Part shown: positions 7,503 through 17,980 of the stretch, in pieces | Layout of the letters: the number at the start of each line of letters is the position of its first letter | Position numbering within the stretch: the first letter of the stretch is position 1 | Assembly: GCF_018403185.1 (NCBI RefSeq) | Contig: NZ_BOSE01000004.1 | Span: 186,001 to 250,000, forward strand | Source: Paenibacillus montaniterrae | GTDB lineage: Bacteria; Bacillota; Bacilli; Paenibacillales; Paenibacillaceae | Length of the DNA stretch: 64,000 nt | Direction: 5' to 3' | The notes under the pieces: model-generated | Database searches by the model: none | Told to the model about the DNA's origin: nothing | What the model saw: the letters and a program-made list of their open reading frames with translations, nothing else | Program-made: the position numbers and the translations under genes

Positions 7503-7763
7503 CTACTTTTTCTTGTGCAAGAGATAGAAGCGAACAAGCTCCTCGATAAGCTCATCCCGCTCCTTCTTGCCGATCATGCTTCTTGCATTATTATGTCGTG
7601 GGATATATGCGGGGTCTCCTGACAATAGATAGCCGACGATCTGGTTAATCGGATTATAGTCTTTCTCTAATAAAGCATCGTAAACCTTAAGCAGAACATC
7701 CTCTGAGGAATGCTCTCCCTCATTTGTTACATTAAACTTCATCGTCTGATCCATTGAACTCAT
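7503..7763 (-). CDS. IreB family regulatory phosphoprotein (YrzL)
   Basis: This 86-residue protein belongs to UPF0297/DUF965. The Enterococcus member IreB is phosphorylated by the PASTA kinase IreK and modulates cephalosporin resistance. Here [12 protein letters not shown] begins 7 nt after AGAGGGGGTG. Family motifs are [33 protein letters not shown] and [12 protein letters not shown]. It lies between alaS and ruvX, the usual position. A signalling role in this organism is inferred from the family. Confidence 0.93.
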   Translation of the reverse strand: MSSMDQTMKFNVTNEGEHSSEDVLLKVYDALLEKDYNPINQIVGYLLSGDPAYIPRHNNARSMIGKKERDELIEELVRFYLLHKKK

Positions 7764-7809
7764 CAGCAACACCCCCTCTAACATAACCACGGTATATGGT
7801 ATATCTCTA

Positions 7810-10443
7810 CTATATCACATTTGCTTGTTCAACTACTACATCTTGAGCAAGTTTCAATGCCGCATCTAGTTTGTCGATATCCTTACCGCCTGCTTGTGCC
7901 ATGTCTGGACGACCGCCACCATTACCGCCACAATGCTGAGCCGCTTCCTTCACAATTTTCCCTGCGTGGAATCCTTTTTTCACAAGATCCTGAGAAACAG
8001 CGGCAGCCAAATTCACCTTGTCATCAGCCGCTGCTCCCAAAACGATTACGCTTGAAGGGAGTTTTGCTTTAAGCTCATCTACAATATTACGCAGCGCTTC
8101 CATATTAGATGCATTTACTTTTGCACATAGAACAGAAATTTCTCCAACCTTGACCACTCCGTCAAGCAAATTGCCTGCTTCGATATGGCTAAGCTTGCTT
8201 TGCAGTGATTCATTTTCACGCTGCAGCTCCTTCACTTGGCCATGCAATGCGTCAATCCGCTTTGGCACATCAGCTACATTGCTTTTCAGCTGTGCAGCTG
8301 CTTGCTTGAGCAGGTCAAGCTGAGATTCATAGTATAAGTAAGCTTGCTTGCCTGTCACTGCCTCGATACGACGAACTCCTGAGCCGATTCCGCTTTCGCC
8401 GAGCAGCTTGAAGATGCCGATTTCAGAGGTATTGCTTACATGGCAGCCGCCGCAAAGCTCGATTGAATAGCTGCCAACCTGAACGACGCGTACGACATCG
8501 CCGTATTTCTCACCAAACAGCGCCATTGCGCCCATTGCTTTAGCTTGATCGATCGGCATTTGCTCGATGACGACAGGCGTGCCCAGCCAAATTTGCTCAT
8601 TAACCCGACGTTCGATGTCAGCCAGCTCCTCAGCTGTAATCGATCCGAAATGGGAGAAGTCAAAGCGCAGACGCTCTCCTTCAACAAGCGAGCCCGCTTG
8701 GTTGACATGATCGCCCAGCACTTCCTTCAAAGCTTTATGCAGCAAATGCGTCGCCGTATGGTTTTTAATAATGTCCTCACGAACCGATTTGCTTACGCTT
8801 GCCGTAACGGCAGCATTCGCCTTGGCAACACCTTCTACAACCGTTGCATGATGCAGATTTTGACCATGCGGCGCTTTCGTTACATTTTCTACCTCAATGA
8901 CGAAGCCGTCGCCTTTAATGACGCCGCGATCTCCGATTTGGCCGCCGCTTTCAGCATAGAAAGGCGTTGTATCGAGCAGGACAAGAATGGAATTGCCCGC
9001 AGGTACTTCATCAACAAGCTGCTCATCAAAAACAATTGCAGTAATGGTAGCTGCTGTCTCTAAATCAGTATACCCAACAAATTCGCTATTTACTGTCAAA
9101 TCCGCCAAAGGACCGCCTTGAACTTTCATTGAGCCGGTATCCTGACGCGCCGAGCGCGCTCGTTCACGCTGTGCCTCCATTGCAGCATCAAAGCCTTCGC
9201 GATCTACCGTCATGCCTTGCTCAAGCGCAAAGTCCTCAGTAAGGTCAAACGGGAAGCCATACGTATCGTACAGCTTAAACGCATCGTCGCCGTTAATAAC
9301 AGCAATATTATTCGCTTTTGCTTCTGCCACCAAATTGGAAAGCAGCACCAGACCGTCAGATAGCGTCTCGTGGAAACGCTCTTCCTCCGTACGAATCACT
9401 TTCTCAATAAATTCACGCTTTTCAACAACTGTTGTATAGTATTCGCCCATTACTTGTCCGACAACCTCGGTTAACGAATACAGGAACGGCTTGTCGATGC
9501 CGAGCGCTTTGCCGTAACGAACGGCACGGCGCAGCAAACGACGAATAATGTAGCCTCGACCTTCGTTGGAAGGCATAACGCCATCGCCAACTGCGAAGGC
9601 TACAGTCCGAATATGATCGGCGATAACTTTAAGCGCTACGTCCTGATCTTCCTTCGCTTTATAGGTTACGCCTGCAATTTGGCATGTACGCTCAATAATC
9701 GGCATAAACAAATCGGTATCGAAGTTGGAATCAACATCCTGCAAAATCGAGGCAAAGCGCTCAAGGCCTGCGCCTGTATCTATATTTTTGTTAGGCAGCG
9801 GCGTATAGCTGCCGTCTTTGTTATGGTTGAATTGAGAAAACACGAGATTCCATACTTCTAGGAAGCGCTCGTTCTCTCCGCCTGGCCAGCATTCCGGATC
9901 ATTCAAATCGCCGTATTTCTCACCGCGATCGTAAAAAATTTCCGTACATGGTCCGCAAGGGCCTTCCCCGATATCCCAGAAGTTTTCCTCCAGCTTGTAG
10001 ATGCGCTCAGCAGGCAAGCCAATTTTCTCATTCCACAGCTTGAACGCTTCCTCGTCCTCAGGATATACCGTTACAGACAAGCGTTCTGGATCAAAGCCAA
10101 TCCATTGCTTGTCGGTTAGAAATTCCCAAGCCCATGTAACTGCTTCTTCCTTGAAATAATCGCCAATTGAAAAGTTGCCAAGCATTTCAAAAAAGGTGTG
10201 GTGACGACGCGTTTTGCCGACATTCTCAATATCATTCGTACGAATACATTTTTGCGAATTGGCAATGCGCGGATTTTCTGGCTTTACTCTGCCGTCAAAG
10301 TAAGGCTTAAGCGGAGCCATTCCCGCATTAATCCACAATAAAGACGGATCATTATGCGGTACGAGCGACGCACTAGGCTCAATGGCATGTCCTTTGCTTT
10401 CAAAGAATGCCAACCATTTTGCACGAATTTCACTTGCTTTCAT
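7810..10443 (-). CDS. alaS: Alanyl-tRNA synthetase
   Basis: A full-length, 877-residue class II synthetase that charges tRNA-Ala. The N-terminal catalytic part has [18 protein letters not shown]. The editing domain has the zinc-binding [11 protein letters not shown] and CGGCHVSNT motifs. The C-Ala region ends with [12 protein letters not shown]. Expression should be controlled by the T-box leader at 10503-10750, whose specifier reads GCU (Ala). It is the first gene of the alaS-ireB-ruvX-DUF1292 series. Confidence 0.98.
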   Translation of the reverse strand: MKASEIRAKWLAFFESKGHAIEPSASLVPHNDPSLLWINAGMAPLKPYFDGRVKPENPRIANSQKCIRTNDIENVGKTRRHHTFFEMLGNFSIGDYFKEEAVTWAWEFLTDKQWIGFDPERLSVTVYPEDEEAFKLWNEKIGLPAERIYKLEENFWDIGEGPCGPCTEIFYDRGEKYGDLNDPECWPGGENERFLEVWNLVFSQFNHNKDGSYTPLPNKNIDTGAGLERFASILQDVDSNFDTDLFMPIIERTCQIAGVTYKAKEDQDVALKVIADHIRTVAFAVGDGVMPSNEGRGYIIRRLLRRAVRYGKALGIDKPFLYSLTEVVGQVMGEYYTTVVEKREFIEKVIRTEEERFHETLSDGLVLLSNLVAEAKANNIAVINGDDAFKLYDTYGFPFDLTEDFALEQGMTVDREGFDAAMEAQRERARSARQDTGSMKVQGGPLADLTVNSEFVGYTDLETAATITAIVFDEQLVDEVPAGNSILVLLDTTPFYAESGGQIGDRGVIKGDGFVIEVENVTKAPHGQNLHHATVVEGVAKANAAVTASVSKSVREDIIKNHTATHLLHKALKEVLGDHVNQAGSLVEGERLRFDFSHFGSITAEELADIERRVNEQIWLGTPVVIEQMPIDQAKAMGAMALFGEKYGDVVRVVQVGSYSIELCGGCHVSNTSEIGIFKLLGESGIGSGVRRIEAVTGKQAYLYYESQLDLLKQAAAQLKSNVADVPKRIDALHGQVKELQRENESLQSKLSHIEAGNLLDGVVKVGEISVLCAKVNASNMEALRNIVDELKAKLPSSVIVLGAAADDKVNLAAAVSQDLVKKGFHAGKIVKEAAQHCGGNGGGRPDMAQAGGKDIDKLDAALKLAQDVVVEQANVI

Positions 10444-10502
10444 AGTGTGATTCCTCCCAAAACGTTTTATATCATTTCATTTGCAATTGCTTGAAATTAA
10501 AA

Positions 10503-10750
10503 AAGTCCCTGTAAAAAAACAGGGACGAATAATTGTTCGCGGTACCACCCTGGTTATTGCTCCAATTAAGAGCAATCGCCTTCACGGACGATAACGAGTC
10601 CACCCGGCGAGCTTAACTCGCACTCTGAAAATAGCTTTCCGTCATTCTTCACTAGAAGCGCTCTTCCAACCATTTCTGCAAATGGAGCACTCTCTCTGGC
10701 TAATGGGCTATGACGTACTTGTTTTCATCAACGCTTTAGCATGTACATCT
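10503..10750 (-). promoter_or_regulatory. T-box riboswitch leader of alaS, GCU specifier
   Basis: The minus strand shows the T-box core AGGGTGGTACCGCGA (10537-10551) and a terminator GTCCCTGT/ACAGGGAC with T-run (10505-10526). In Stem I, CGTCAT pairs with ATGACG above an internal loop and TGAAAA with TTTTCA below. The loop holds AGTA on the 5' side and GAAAGCTA on the 3' side, placing GCT (10633-10635) at the specifier position. The AGAGAG bulge motif is also present. Uncharged tRNA-Ala should stabilise the antiterminator. Confidence 0.93.
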
Positions 10751-10756
10751 TTACAA

Positions 10757-10785
10757 ATTATAGCTAGAGCCAGAAGGACTGTCAA
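10757..10785 (-). promoter_or_regulatory. Consensus sigma-A promoter of alaS
   Basis: TTGACA (10780-10785), a 17-bp spacer and TATAAT (10757-10762) on the minus strand form a perfect consensus promoter just upstream of the T-box leader. The 10444-10794 gap is filled by promoter and T-box. Confidence 0.9.
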
Positions 10786-10794
10786 ATGTTGCTT

Positions 10795-11865
10795 TCAAAT
10801 AATTTTCCTTCGTACATAGTAGGCAAACATATGCTGAACAATCACTTTTCCCGAGGCAAAGATTGGCACAGCAAGAATCATCCCGAGCACGCCCGCAAGC
10901 TGCCCTCCGACCAGCACAGCAAATATAATGAGCAGCGGATGAAGATGCAGCGTTCTGCCAACCACCTGCGGCGAAATAATATTGCTCTCCAGAATTTGAC
11001 AGACAGTATTGACGATGACTACTAGCAGCATCATTTTCAAGGAGATGGTGGACGCCATCAGCAGCGCTGGCGCAGCGCCAATAAACGGTCCGATGTACGG
11101 AATGACATTCGTAATCGCGACAATGCTGGCAAGCAGTAAGGCATACGGCATACCGACCAGCAAATATCCAATATATGCGAAGGTTCCGATAATGACGCAC
11201 ACAAGCAGCTGTCCACGAATATAGCTGCCGAGTGCAGTGTCTACATCCTTCAGCAGACGAATTGTATTTTTGCGATGAGATTTCGGCACATATTTAATGA
11301 CAGCCCGCTCGAATACTTCAAAATCTTTCAAAATATAAAAAGCAAGGAATGGCACAACAAATGCGACAAATAAAGCATTTACCATTCCACCTATATTGTT
11401 CACAAAGGTGAGCAGCGTCTCGGAAATTCGTCGTTCAAGCAGAACAAGCGACTTGTTAACTCCTTCACGGAAGCTTTCCGGCAGCATTGAATTGTTGTTA
11501 ATGTCAATGACCAAACTTTGCGCCCGCATCGACAGCTCCGGTAAATGCTTGTTCAGCTCCTGCATCTGATCGATAAACATCGGGATTACATTGACAAGCA
11601 GTACCGTAAAGATTGTGCAAAACACGGCATAAATCAACAGCACAGCTATTGTTCTTGGCACCTTGCGCTCATGCAGCATCGTTACAACGGGATTTAATAT
11701 GTAAGAAATAATCATCGCTACAATAAATGGCCCTAGCACAGCCTTTAAAAATGAGAAGATCGTCAGCAATATCGGCTTTAGCAGTAGAAGAAAGTAGACG
11801 ACAAATAAAAGCAGGATCGTATAAATTAAAACAATAAAAAAACGGTTTTTTGTAAACCTGTCCAC
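10795..11865 (-). CDS. AI-2E/YdiK-type transporter family membrane protein
   Basis: This polytopic membrane protein of about 356 residues is in the family named after TqsA, equivalent in position to B. subtilis YrrI next to alaS. N-terminal membrane segments (about 10-75) are followed by an amphipathic region (residues about 95-160), more helices, the family stretch PYIGPFIGAAPALLMA and QVVGRTLHLHPLLIIFAVLVG. Substrates vary or are unknown; autoinducer export should not be assumed. The chosen start is GTG (MDRFTKN), 6 nt after AAGGTGGTG; an ATG 18 bp upstream is the alternative. Confidence 0.9.
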   Translation of the reverse strand: MDRFTKNRFFIVLIYTILLLFVVYFLLLLKPILLTIFSFLKAVLGPFIVAMIISYILNPVVTMLHERKVPRTIAVLLIYAVFCTIFTVLLVNVIPMFIDQMQELNKHLPELSMRAQSLVIDINNNSMLPESFREGVNKSLVLLERRISETLLTFVNNIGGMVNALFVAFVVPFLAFYILKDFEVFERAVIKYVPKSHRKNTIRLLKDVDTALGSYIRGQLLVCVIIGTFAYIGYLLVGMPYALLLASIVAITNVIPYIGPFIGAAPALLMASTISLKMMLLVVIVNTVCQILESNIISPQVVGRTLHLHPLLIIFAVLVGGQLAGVLGMILAVPIFASGKVIVQHMFAYYVRRKII

Positions 11866-11933
11866 GCTACTCACCACCTTCATTCTAGCTATTCTGTGTC
11901 ATTATATGTACAAGTATTCGTATTCAGCACAAA

Positions 11934-11960
11934 AAACGGCAACCGTAACAGTTGCCGTTT
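11934..11960 (-). terminator. Intrinsic terminator after the zinc ribbon gene
   Basis: AAACGGCAAC pairs with GTTGCCGTTT over a short loop, followed on the minus strand by TTTTTTG. It lies downstream of the gene at 11984-12184. Confidence 0.85.
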
Positions 11961-11983
11961 AGCTAGACTATATAAGTGGTGAT

Positions 11984-12184
11984 TTAGTTGTTCATATGCA
12001 CATCAGCGGTTGGAGGCTCTTCAAAAAACAAATCGTCCAGTGAGCTTAACGTTCCATCCTCTTCAACCTGATAAACTGACATTTTATCGCCATTGACTGT
12101 TAATTCGATATAGCAGCCCCAGCAATAAAATTGATGTGTTCCAATTTTGCCTATATCTTTCGAGTTACAGTTCGGACATCTCAT
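11984..12184 (-). CDS. Small zinc ribbon protein
   Basis: A 66-residue protein with an N-terminal CPNC and a CWGC pair 19 residues later (residues about 3-6 and 22-25), spacing typical of a zinc ribbon, then an acidic tail. The ATG giving MRCPNCNSK is preferred because GGGAGA lies 7 nt upstream; the in-frame ATG 6 bp earlier would abut the ribosome site. It probably shares a transcript with the PRC-barrel gene 12 bp upstream. Its exact family and role are not recognised; it could be a nucleic-acid-binding regulator. Confidence 0.82.
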   Translation of the reverse strand: MRCPNCNSKDIGKIGTHQFYCWGCYIELTVNGDKMSVYQVEEDGTLSSLDDLFFEEPPTADVHMNN

Positions 12185-12196
12185 ACACATTTCTCC

Positions 12197-12733
12197 CTAC
12201 CCTCTAAAATTGGAAGCTGCGACTGGCTCCAATTCTGATTCACTAACAGCAGGAACGATAATCGCATCTTGACCAAGCAATATGTCTTGCATATTTCTTG
12301 GAGCCTTGAGCCATTTTCGACCTTCCATAAGATCTGAAACAAAACCATCTGTTAGCTCATAACCTACTATCTGTGTATCCTGTAATGGATGAAAATATAC
12401 ATCCGATACACGTCCAAGTTGCGATCCTGTCACCGTAATGATCGGCATATCCTTTAAATGGATGACACCTGTACTAAAGCCGCGCTGCAAGAGCTGCCTC
12501 TTGCTTGTCATCAATTGCGACTCGTCTTTGATAAAAACTGCGTCTTCGCCGCAAGATAAAACACTGCTCCACGGAACGGTTCGAACCTTTATAGCAAACC
12601 ATTTTGCATATTCAAGTACCAGGCCTTGCAATCGCCAATGCTCATCGAACCATGCATCCAAAACGACGCCTACTTGCTTGCCAGTGTCCATCACAATTAC
12701 AGGTAATCCGATCAGTTGCTGTAGTCGAATCAT
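12197..12733 (-). CDS. PRC-barrel domain protein
   Basis: A 178-residue protein with two PRC-barrel-like repeats: residues about 3-70 (LQQLIGLPVIVMDTGKQVG, then VVLDAWFD) and about 90-150 (LKDMPIITVTGSQLGRVSDV, then VGYELTDGFVSDLMEGR). PRC barrels occur in RimM and photosynthetic H subunits; Bacillota members such as YlmC/YmxH have poorly defined roles. The ATG start sits 7 nt after TTGGAGG; the TTG inside that ribosome site is rejected. Its function is unknown. Confidence 0.85.
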   Translation of the reverse strand: MIRLQQLIGLPVIVMDTGKQVGVVLDAWFDEHWRLQGLVLEYAKWFAIKVRTVPWSSVLSCGEDAVFIKDESQLMTSKRQLLQRGFSTGVIHLKDMPIITVTGSQLGRVSDVYFHPLQDTQIVGYELTDGFVSDLMEGRKWLKAPRNMQDILLGQDAIIVPAVSESELEPVAASNFRG

Positions 12734-12871
12734 GCTCGTTGCCTCCAAGCTGAAGAAATGCTTGAAAGGATCATCCTTTCAATACTCTCTACATAGCATG
12801 TCCAAAATGTTGAAGGCTACTGCATCAAAGTAGTGAAGAAATAGAATGTGAAGGTACTGCTGCGATCATTG

Positions 12872-14035
12872 TCAATGCGAGACCGTCTTGTATAAGCGTT
12901 TTACAATACCTATAACAATCGGCGCTGCTTCCTCCAGCTGTTCAATCGTATTCCCCATGCCAAAGCTGAAGCGAATCGCACTGTTTAATCTTTCCTCGCT
13001 TAGCCCCATTGCTTTCAGGACGTGGGAGCGCTCCAATGAACCTGACGTACAGGCAGAGCCGCTTGCTGCAGCAATACCCTCCATATCCAAATTCATCAGC
13101 ATGCTTTCCGTGTCCACCCCAATGAAGCTAATATTGACAATATGCGGCAAAGTATTCGTCGCATGGCCGTTAATGACGATGGCGTCTTGATCCAGACCCT
13201 GTTGTAACAGCTCTACCCATCTAATACGTAAATCATTGACAAAAGGTTGCCAATTTTCACACTCGTTCACACAAATGTCAAGAGCTTTTGCAAAACCGAC
13301 AATTCCTGCGACATTTTCCGTGCCTGCTCGACGTTTTCTTTCCTGCGAACCGCCCTGCAAAATAGACTCGAGCGGTGTGCCAGAAGCAATGTAAAGCGCG
13401 CCGATTCCTTGCGGTCCATTAATTTTATGGGACGAAAAGCTCATTAAATCAACAGGAAGCTCCGCAAGCCGATAAGAGGAATGGCCTAGTGTTTGCACGG
13501 CGTCGACATGCAGCAGCGCCCCTGCCTGATGAGCCAGCTCGCCGATTTGCTCAATTGGCTGAATCGTCCCGACTTCATTGTTTGCGTGCATTATACTGAT
13601 GACGCCAATCGAATCGTCTAGCACCGCCTTTAGTGCTTCTATGGAAATTAGCCCTGTCTCGTCTACAGGAACAATATGCAGCTTGAAGCCTTCATGCTCG
13701 GCAAGCCAATGCATCGTATGCAAAACAGCATGATGCTCGATCGACGAGGTAATCAGACCTTTTCTGCCTTTCTTCGCTTGCGCTCTGGCCGCGCCGATAA
13801 TAGCCAAATTATCACTTTCAGTCCCGCCAGAGGTAAACGTCAGCTCATTCGGCTTGCAGCCGAGATGCTTTGCAAACGTATCTCTTGCTTTATTCAAATG
13901 CGCCTTTGCTTGTCTGCCGTAATGATGCATGCTGGATGCATTGCTAGGTCCCTGCTGCATCACCTCAACCATCGTCTCAATTACGCTTGGATGCATAGGC
14001 GTCGTGGCAGCATGGTCAAAATAAAATGACTTCAT
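12872..14035 (-). CDS. Cysteine desulfurase (NifS/IscS family)
   Basis: A 387-residue PLP enzyme that removes sulfur from cysteine to form a protein persulfide. Visible: the DHAATTP start, the PLP-binding lysine in SSHKINGPQGIG (K204) and the active-site cysteine in GSACTSG (C329). It equals B. subtilis YrvO, which supplies sulfur to MnmA for tRNA 2-thiolation, and mnmA lies nearby across the divergent cymR region. A TTG one codon upstream has slightly better ribosome-site spacing (GGAG about 9 nt), so the first residue is uncertain. It lies 25 bp after cymR and is probably cotranscribed. Confidence 0.95.
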   Translation of the reverse strand: MKSFYFDHAATTPMHPSVIETMVEVMQQGPSNASSMHHYGRQAKAHLNKARDTFAKHLGCKPNELTFTSGGTESDNLAIIGAARAQAKKGRKGLITSSIEHHAVLHTMHWLAEHEGFKLHIVPVDETGLISIEALKAVLDDSIGVISIMHANNEVGTIQPIEQIGELAHQAGALLHVDAVQTLGHSSYRLAELPVDLMSFSSHKINGPQGIGALYIASGTPLESILQGGSQERKRRAGTENVAGIVGFAKALDICVNECENWQPFVNDLRIRWVELLQQGLDQDAIVINGHATNTLPHIVNISFIGVDTESMLMNLDMEGIAAASGSACTSGSLERSHVLKAMGLSEERLNSAIRFSFGMGNTIEQLEEAAPIVIGIVKRLYKTVSH

Positions 14036-14060
14036 CAATTTTGTTCACTCCACCGCAGTA

Positions 14061-14489
14061 TTAAATATAGAACATATAGCCTTCTTTACTATCGCGATTA
14101 TCTTCTGCATTATAGTTAATTAAATGCTCCAGCGTTGTCGAATCCATCACGTTCGCAATACTGTCGCGTATTCTCAGCCATAGATCGCGCTTGGCCGGAT
14201 CATCCTCTTCAGTAAAATCAACCGGAGAGATCGGCCCTTCCAATATTCTGATTACATCGCCCGTCGTAATTTCAGACGGAGCCTTGGAAAGCACATAGCC
14301 TCCATACGCGCCGCGAATGCTTTTTACAAACCCGGCGTTGCGCAGCGGAGCAATAAGCTGCTCCAAATAGTGCTCAGACAAATTGTTTTTTTCTGCAATA
14401 CTCTTTAGTGAAATTGGACCTTCGCCAAACTTGGCAGCCAGCTCCATCATTATAGTTAGTCCATACCTGCCCTTTGTAGAAATTTTCAT
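14061..14489 (-). CDS. cymR: Rrf2 family transcription regulator, CymR-like
   Basis: A 142-residue winged-helix repressor. The N-terminal MKISTKGRYGL and the wing GAYGGYVLSKAPSEITTGDV are typical of Rrf2. The three cysteines that bind the cluster in IscR/NsrR are absent; the protein has no cysteine at all. This favours a CymR-type regulator of cysteine metabolism, which acts in complex with CysK. Gene order cymR-cysteine desulfurase matches B. subtilis. Close sequence comparison would be needed to exclude another Rrf2 subfamily. Confidence 0.88.
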   Translation of the reverse strand: MKISTKGRYGLTIMMELAAKFGEGPISLKSIAEKNNLSEHYLEQLIAPLRNAGFVKSIRGAYGGYVLSKAPSEITTGDVIRILEGPISPVDFTEEDDPAKRDLWLRIRDSIANVMDSTTLEHLINYNAEDNRDSKEGYMFYI

Positions 14490-14580
14490 GTATTGTACTC
14501 CTTTATAAAATCATTGTATTCCCATTATTCTTATATGGTATCATATCTATTTACTAACGTCTGCTATTTCAAACATCAAA

Positions 14581-14606
14581 ATCATGAAAATCTTGATTTT
14601 CTATGA
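14581..14606. promoter_or_regulatory. Near-perfect inverted repeat between cymR and mnmA
   Basis: ATCATGAAAATC and GATTTTCTATGAT flank TT, a dyad with only one extra base. It sits about 100 bp from cymR and 165 bp from the mnmA start, between divergent genes. It could be an operator, but the bound regulator is not known. Confidence 0.45.
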
Positions 14607-14634
14607 TACAATTAGTTTTATTTAAAAGAATATA

Positions 14635-15870
<1,236 letters not shown>

Positions 15871-15887
15871 TCCGTTTTCTCAATACA

Positions 15888-15922
15888 TGTTCAAGGATGC
15901 AGCCTGGCTGCATCCTTGAACA
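15888..15922. terminator. Perfect 15-bp hairpin after mnmA
   Basis: TGTTCAAGGATGCAG and its exact complement surround a 5-nt loop, 17 bp past the mnmA stop. It sits between converging genes, but neither side has a real T-run (AAATCGG and TGTATTG follow). It may be a hairpin with weak or factor-dependent termination. Confidence 0.55.
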
Positions 15923-15960
15923 AAATCGGAGACGGAATCGGCCCATAGCGGGTGATATTG

Positions 15961-17133
15961 CTATCTGCCCTGCATGCGCATTTCCTTCGCGTAGCGCTTC
16001 ACGGTTAGTGAAGTAAGGCGAAGCTGCTCCATTTCAGCAATGGTAAATACATAACGGTAGTGCTCATGCTCATATACAACGCTTTGCCCGATATGCGGAG
16101 GAAATTGAATGTTGGCATACATATAACCGCCTATCGAATCCATTTCATCCACCTCTAGATTAATGTTAAAGTAGCTGTTCACTTCCTCAATCAGCAGCAT
16201 TGCGCTCAAGCGATACTCATCCGGCTGCAGCTGCACGATCGTATGCTCTTCCTCATCAAATTCATCCTGTATATCGCCTATGATTTCCTCAATAATATCT
16301 TCCATCGTCACCATGCCTGATGTACCGCCATATTCATCTATTAGAAGCGCAATTTGCGTTTTTTTCTTCTGCATCATCGACAGCAATTGAGAAATCTCTA
16401 TGCTTTCCGGTACAGTAATAATTGGTCTGATCCATTTATGCCACCGCTCGCGTGCAGCCGGATCATCATAAATCGCCAGCAAATCTTTAATATGAATAAA
16501 TCCAACAATATCATCCTTATCTTCATGAACTACGGGATAACGAGTCCGCATATGAGCAATGGAGGTTTCGATATGTTGCTGAAAGCTTTCATTCCATTCC
16601 AGACAAATCATATCAAGTCTGGGTGTCATCACCTCTCTCGCTGTTTTTTCACCAAAGTCAACCATTCCACTAGACGTTGACAACGCTTTCGACTCATACG
16701 AAGTCTTGATGTGTGCGGTATGCTGTTTGTCAGTGCTATCAATTGAAAGCATACGCCGCATAAGCTCTCGCCGCACTACCTGCTCTCCCGCCAGCGCCAG
16801 TAATGCACATACTAGCAGCGGCAGCAAGAGCCATATTAGAGCCAGCTTATCGGTAAATTGTCCAAGCATAAGCTCAAGCTGCAGTGCCAACTGCAGAATG
16901 GCCGCGCCAATTACGAGTAAACAGCCTAGCGGAAACAAGCGGCTAATCGTCTTGAGACCTAACAGTGCAGGCTTATTAAACCATTTTGACAGCTGCAAAT
17001 GCCTCATCGCTTCACTTATTAACCAATAAGCGCTATATGCGAGGAAAGCCGCGCCTATGTTCAGGATCGTCCAGCCTATTGCGGGATCATCCAATCCAGT
17101 TATGCCACCCGGTCGCTGCCAGATGGCATACAC
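15961..17133 (-). CDS. CBS-domain membrane protein of the HlyC/CorC (CNNM-like) type
   Basis: A 390-residue protein. Three hydrophobic segments lie within about residues 22-115, followed by GEKTAREVMTPRLDMICLEW, a CBS pair (RYPVVHEDKDDIVGFIHIKD; ALLIDEYGGTSGMVTMEDII) and a C-terminal CorC_HlyC domain. This architecture is linked to magnesium/cobalt transport or to membrane transporters regulated by nucleotide. The membrane part is shorter and diverges from a normal DUF21 domain. The GTG start overlaps its own GGGAGG; a TTG 13 codons later is better spaced. An upstream stop prevents extension. Confidence 0.85.
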   Translation of the reverse strand: MYAIWQRPGGITGLDDPAIGWTILNIGAAFLAYSAYWLISEAMRHLQLSKWFNKPALLGLKTISRLFPLGCLLVIGAAILQLALQLELMLGQFTDKLALIWLLLPLLVCALLALAGEQVVRRELMRRMLSIDSTDKQHTAHIKTSYESKALSTSSGMVDFGEKTAREVMTPRLDMICLEWNESFQQHIETSIAHMRTRYPVVHEDKDDIVGFIHIKDLLAIYDDPAARERWHKWIRPIITVPESIEISQLLSMMQKKKTQIALLIDEYGGTSGMVTMEDIIEEIIGDIQDEFDEEEHTIVQLQPDEYRLSAMLLIEEVNSYFNINLEVDEMDSIGGYMYANIQFPPHIGQSVVYEHEHYRYVFTIAEMEQLRLTSLTVKRYAKEMRMQGR

Positions 17134-17272
17134 CTCCCTTCATGATTAATGTATAGCTGATATTGCAGATTACGTCATATATATTCGCTATAGCTTGCGT
17201 GTTATTACAACCTTTCTAAGGTTACTATATTTTTGTTTGTTCATTACTTGTTCGAACTTTCGACTTGAAAAT

Positions 17273-17303
17273 TTGATTTTTACCGTACAACATTTGATAT
17301 AAT
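17273..17303 (+). promoter_or_regulatory. Putative sigma-A promoter of the copC-like operon
   Basis: TATAAT (17298-17303) with a possible TTGATT (17273-17278) at a long 19-bp spacing, about 80 bp before the TTG start. Confidence 0.45.
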
Positions 17304-17385
17304 GCATATGGAAACCAGCTTGAAGCGATGGCTTTGTGAGGCAAGTTTCAAAAAAATTAAAGAGATCATTTAGGAGGATTTACCG

Positions 17386-17979
17386 TTGAAAAAGGTTTTA
17401 ATGTTGTTATGTGTTCTTTTTGTTTTAATGCCGATGAATGCTTTTGCGCATTCTAAAATGACTGAATCAAGCCCGGCGGAAAACGCTACAGTTACAGAAG
17501 CACCCGAACGTATTTCGATTACATTCAACACCAGTATTTCATCGATCAGCACATTTAAAGTAGTTAGCGAAAATGGCGAGGAGCAGCCAGTTGAAAATAT
17601 TACAGTAGACAACGATACGCTTAGCGGCGACGTAACAGCCTCGCTAGCCGATGGAAGCTACAGCGTGGAATGGAAGATTGTTGGTGAGGATGGACATGCT
17701 GTAGAAGGCTCCTACAGCTTCCAGGTTGAGCTAGCCGAAGCTGGAGAACCAACACCACCTGAAAATACCGAAGGCGAGCAGCCAGAAACGACACCAGAGG
17801 TTGAACCGACAAATGAGCCAGCTGAATCAGCAACTCCTACCGAGACTGCAGATGCAAATAATCAGACTGGCGATGATGAGCAAACAGCTGAGAAAAGCAG
17901 CAATCCTGTGTGGCCTTACATCCTTGTCGTTGCTATTGTAGCTGTTGTCGTCGTGTTTGCAATGCGCAAGCGCAAATAA
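17386..17979 (+). CDS. CopC domain protein with C-terminal membrane anchor
   Basis: A 197-residue exported protein. It has a signal peptide (residues 1-21, ending NAFA), a mature N-terminus beginning with His, a CopC beta-sandwich (about 22-120) with GEDGHAVEGSYSF, an acidic Pro/Thr/Glu-rich linker, and a terminal membrane helix (about 172-192) followed by RKRK. The leading His and the later His match known copper ligands of CopC-type proteins. The start is TTG, 7 nt after AGGAGGA. The CopD-like gene follows after 1 nt, suggesting a copper-handling pair. Confidence 0.9.
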   Translation: MKKVLMLLCVLFVLMPMNAFAHSKMTESSPAENATVTEAPERISITFNTSISSISTFKVVSENGEEQPVENITVDNDTLSGDVTASLADGSYSVEWKIVGEDGHAVEGSYSFQVELAEAGEPTPPENTEGEQPETTPEVEPTNEPAESATPTETADANNQTGDDEQTAEKSSNPVWPYILVVAIVAVVVVFAMRKRK

Positions 17980-17980
17980 G

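Noticed and set aside
10795..11865. Quorum-sensing AI-2 exporter
   Set aside because: The family name is historical; the position beside alaS matches YrrI, whose substrate is not known to be AI-2.
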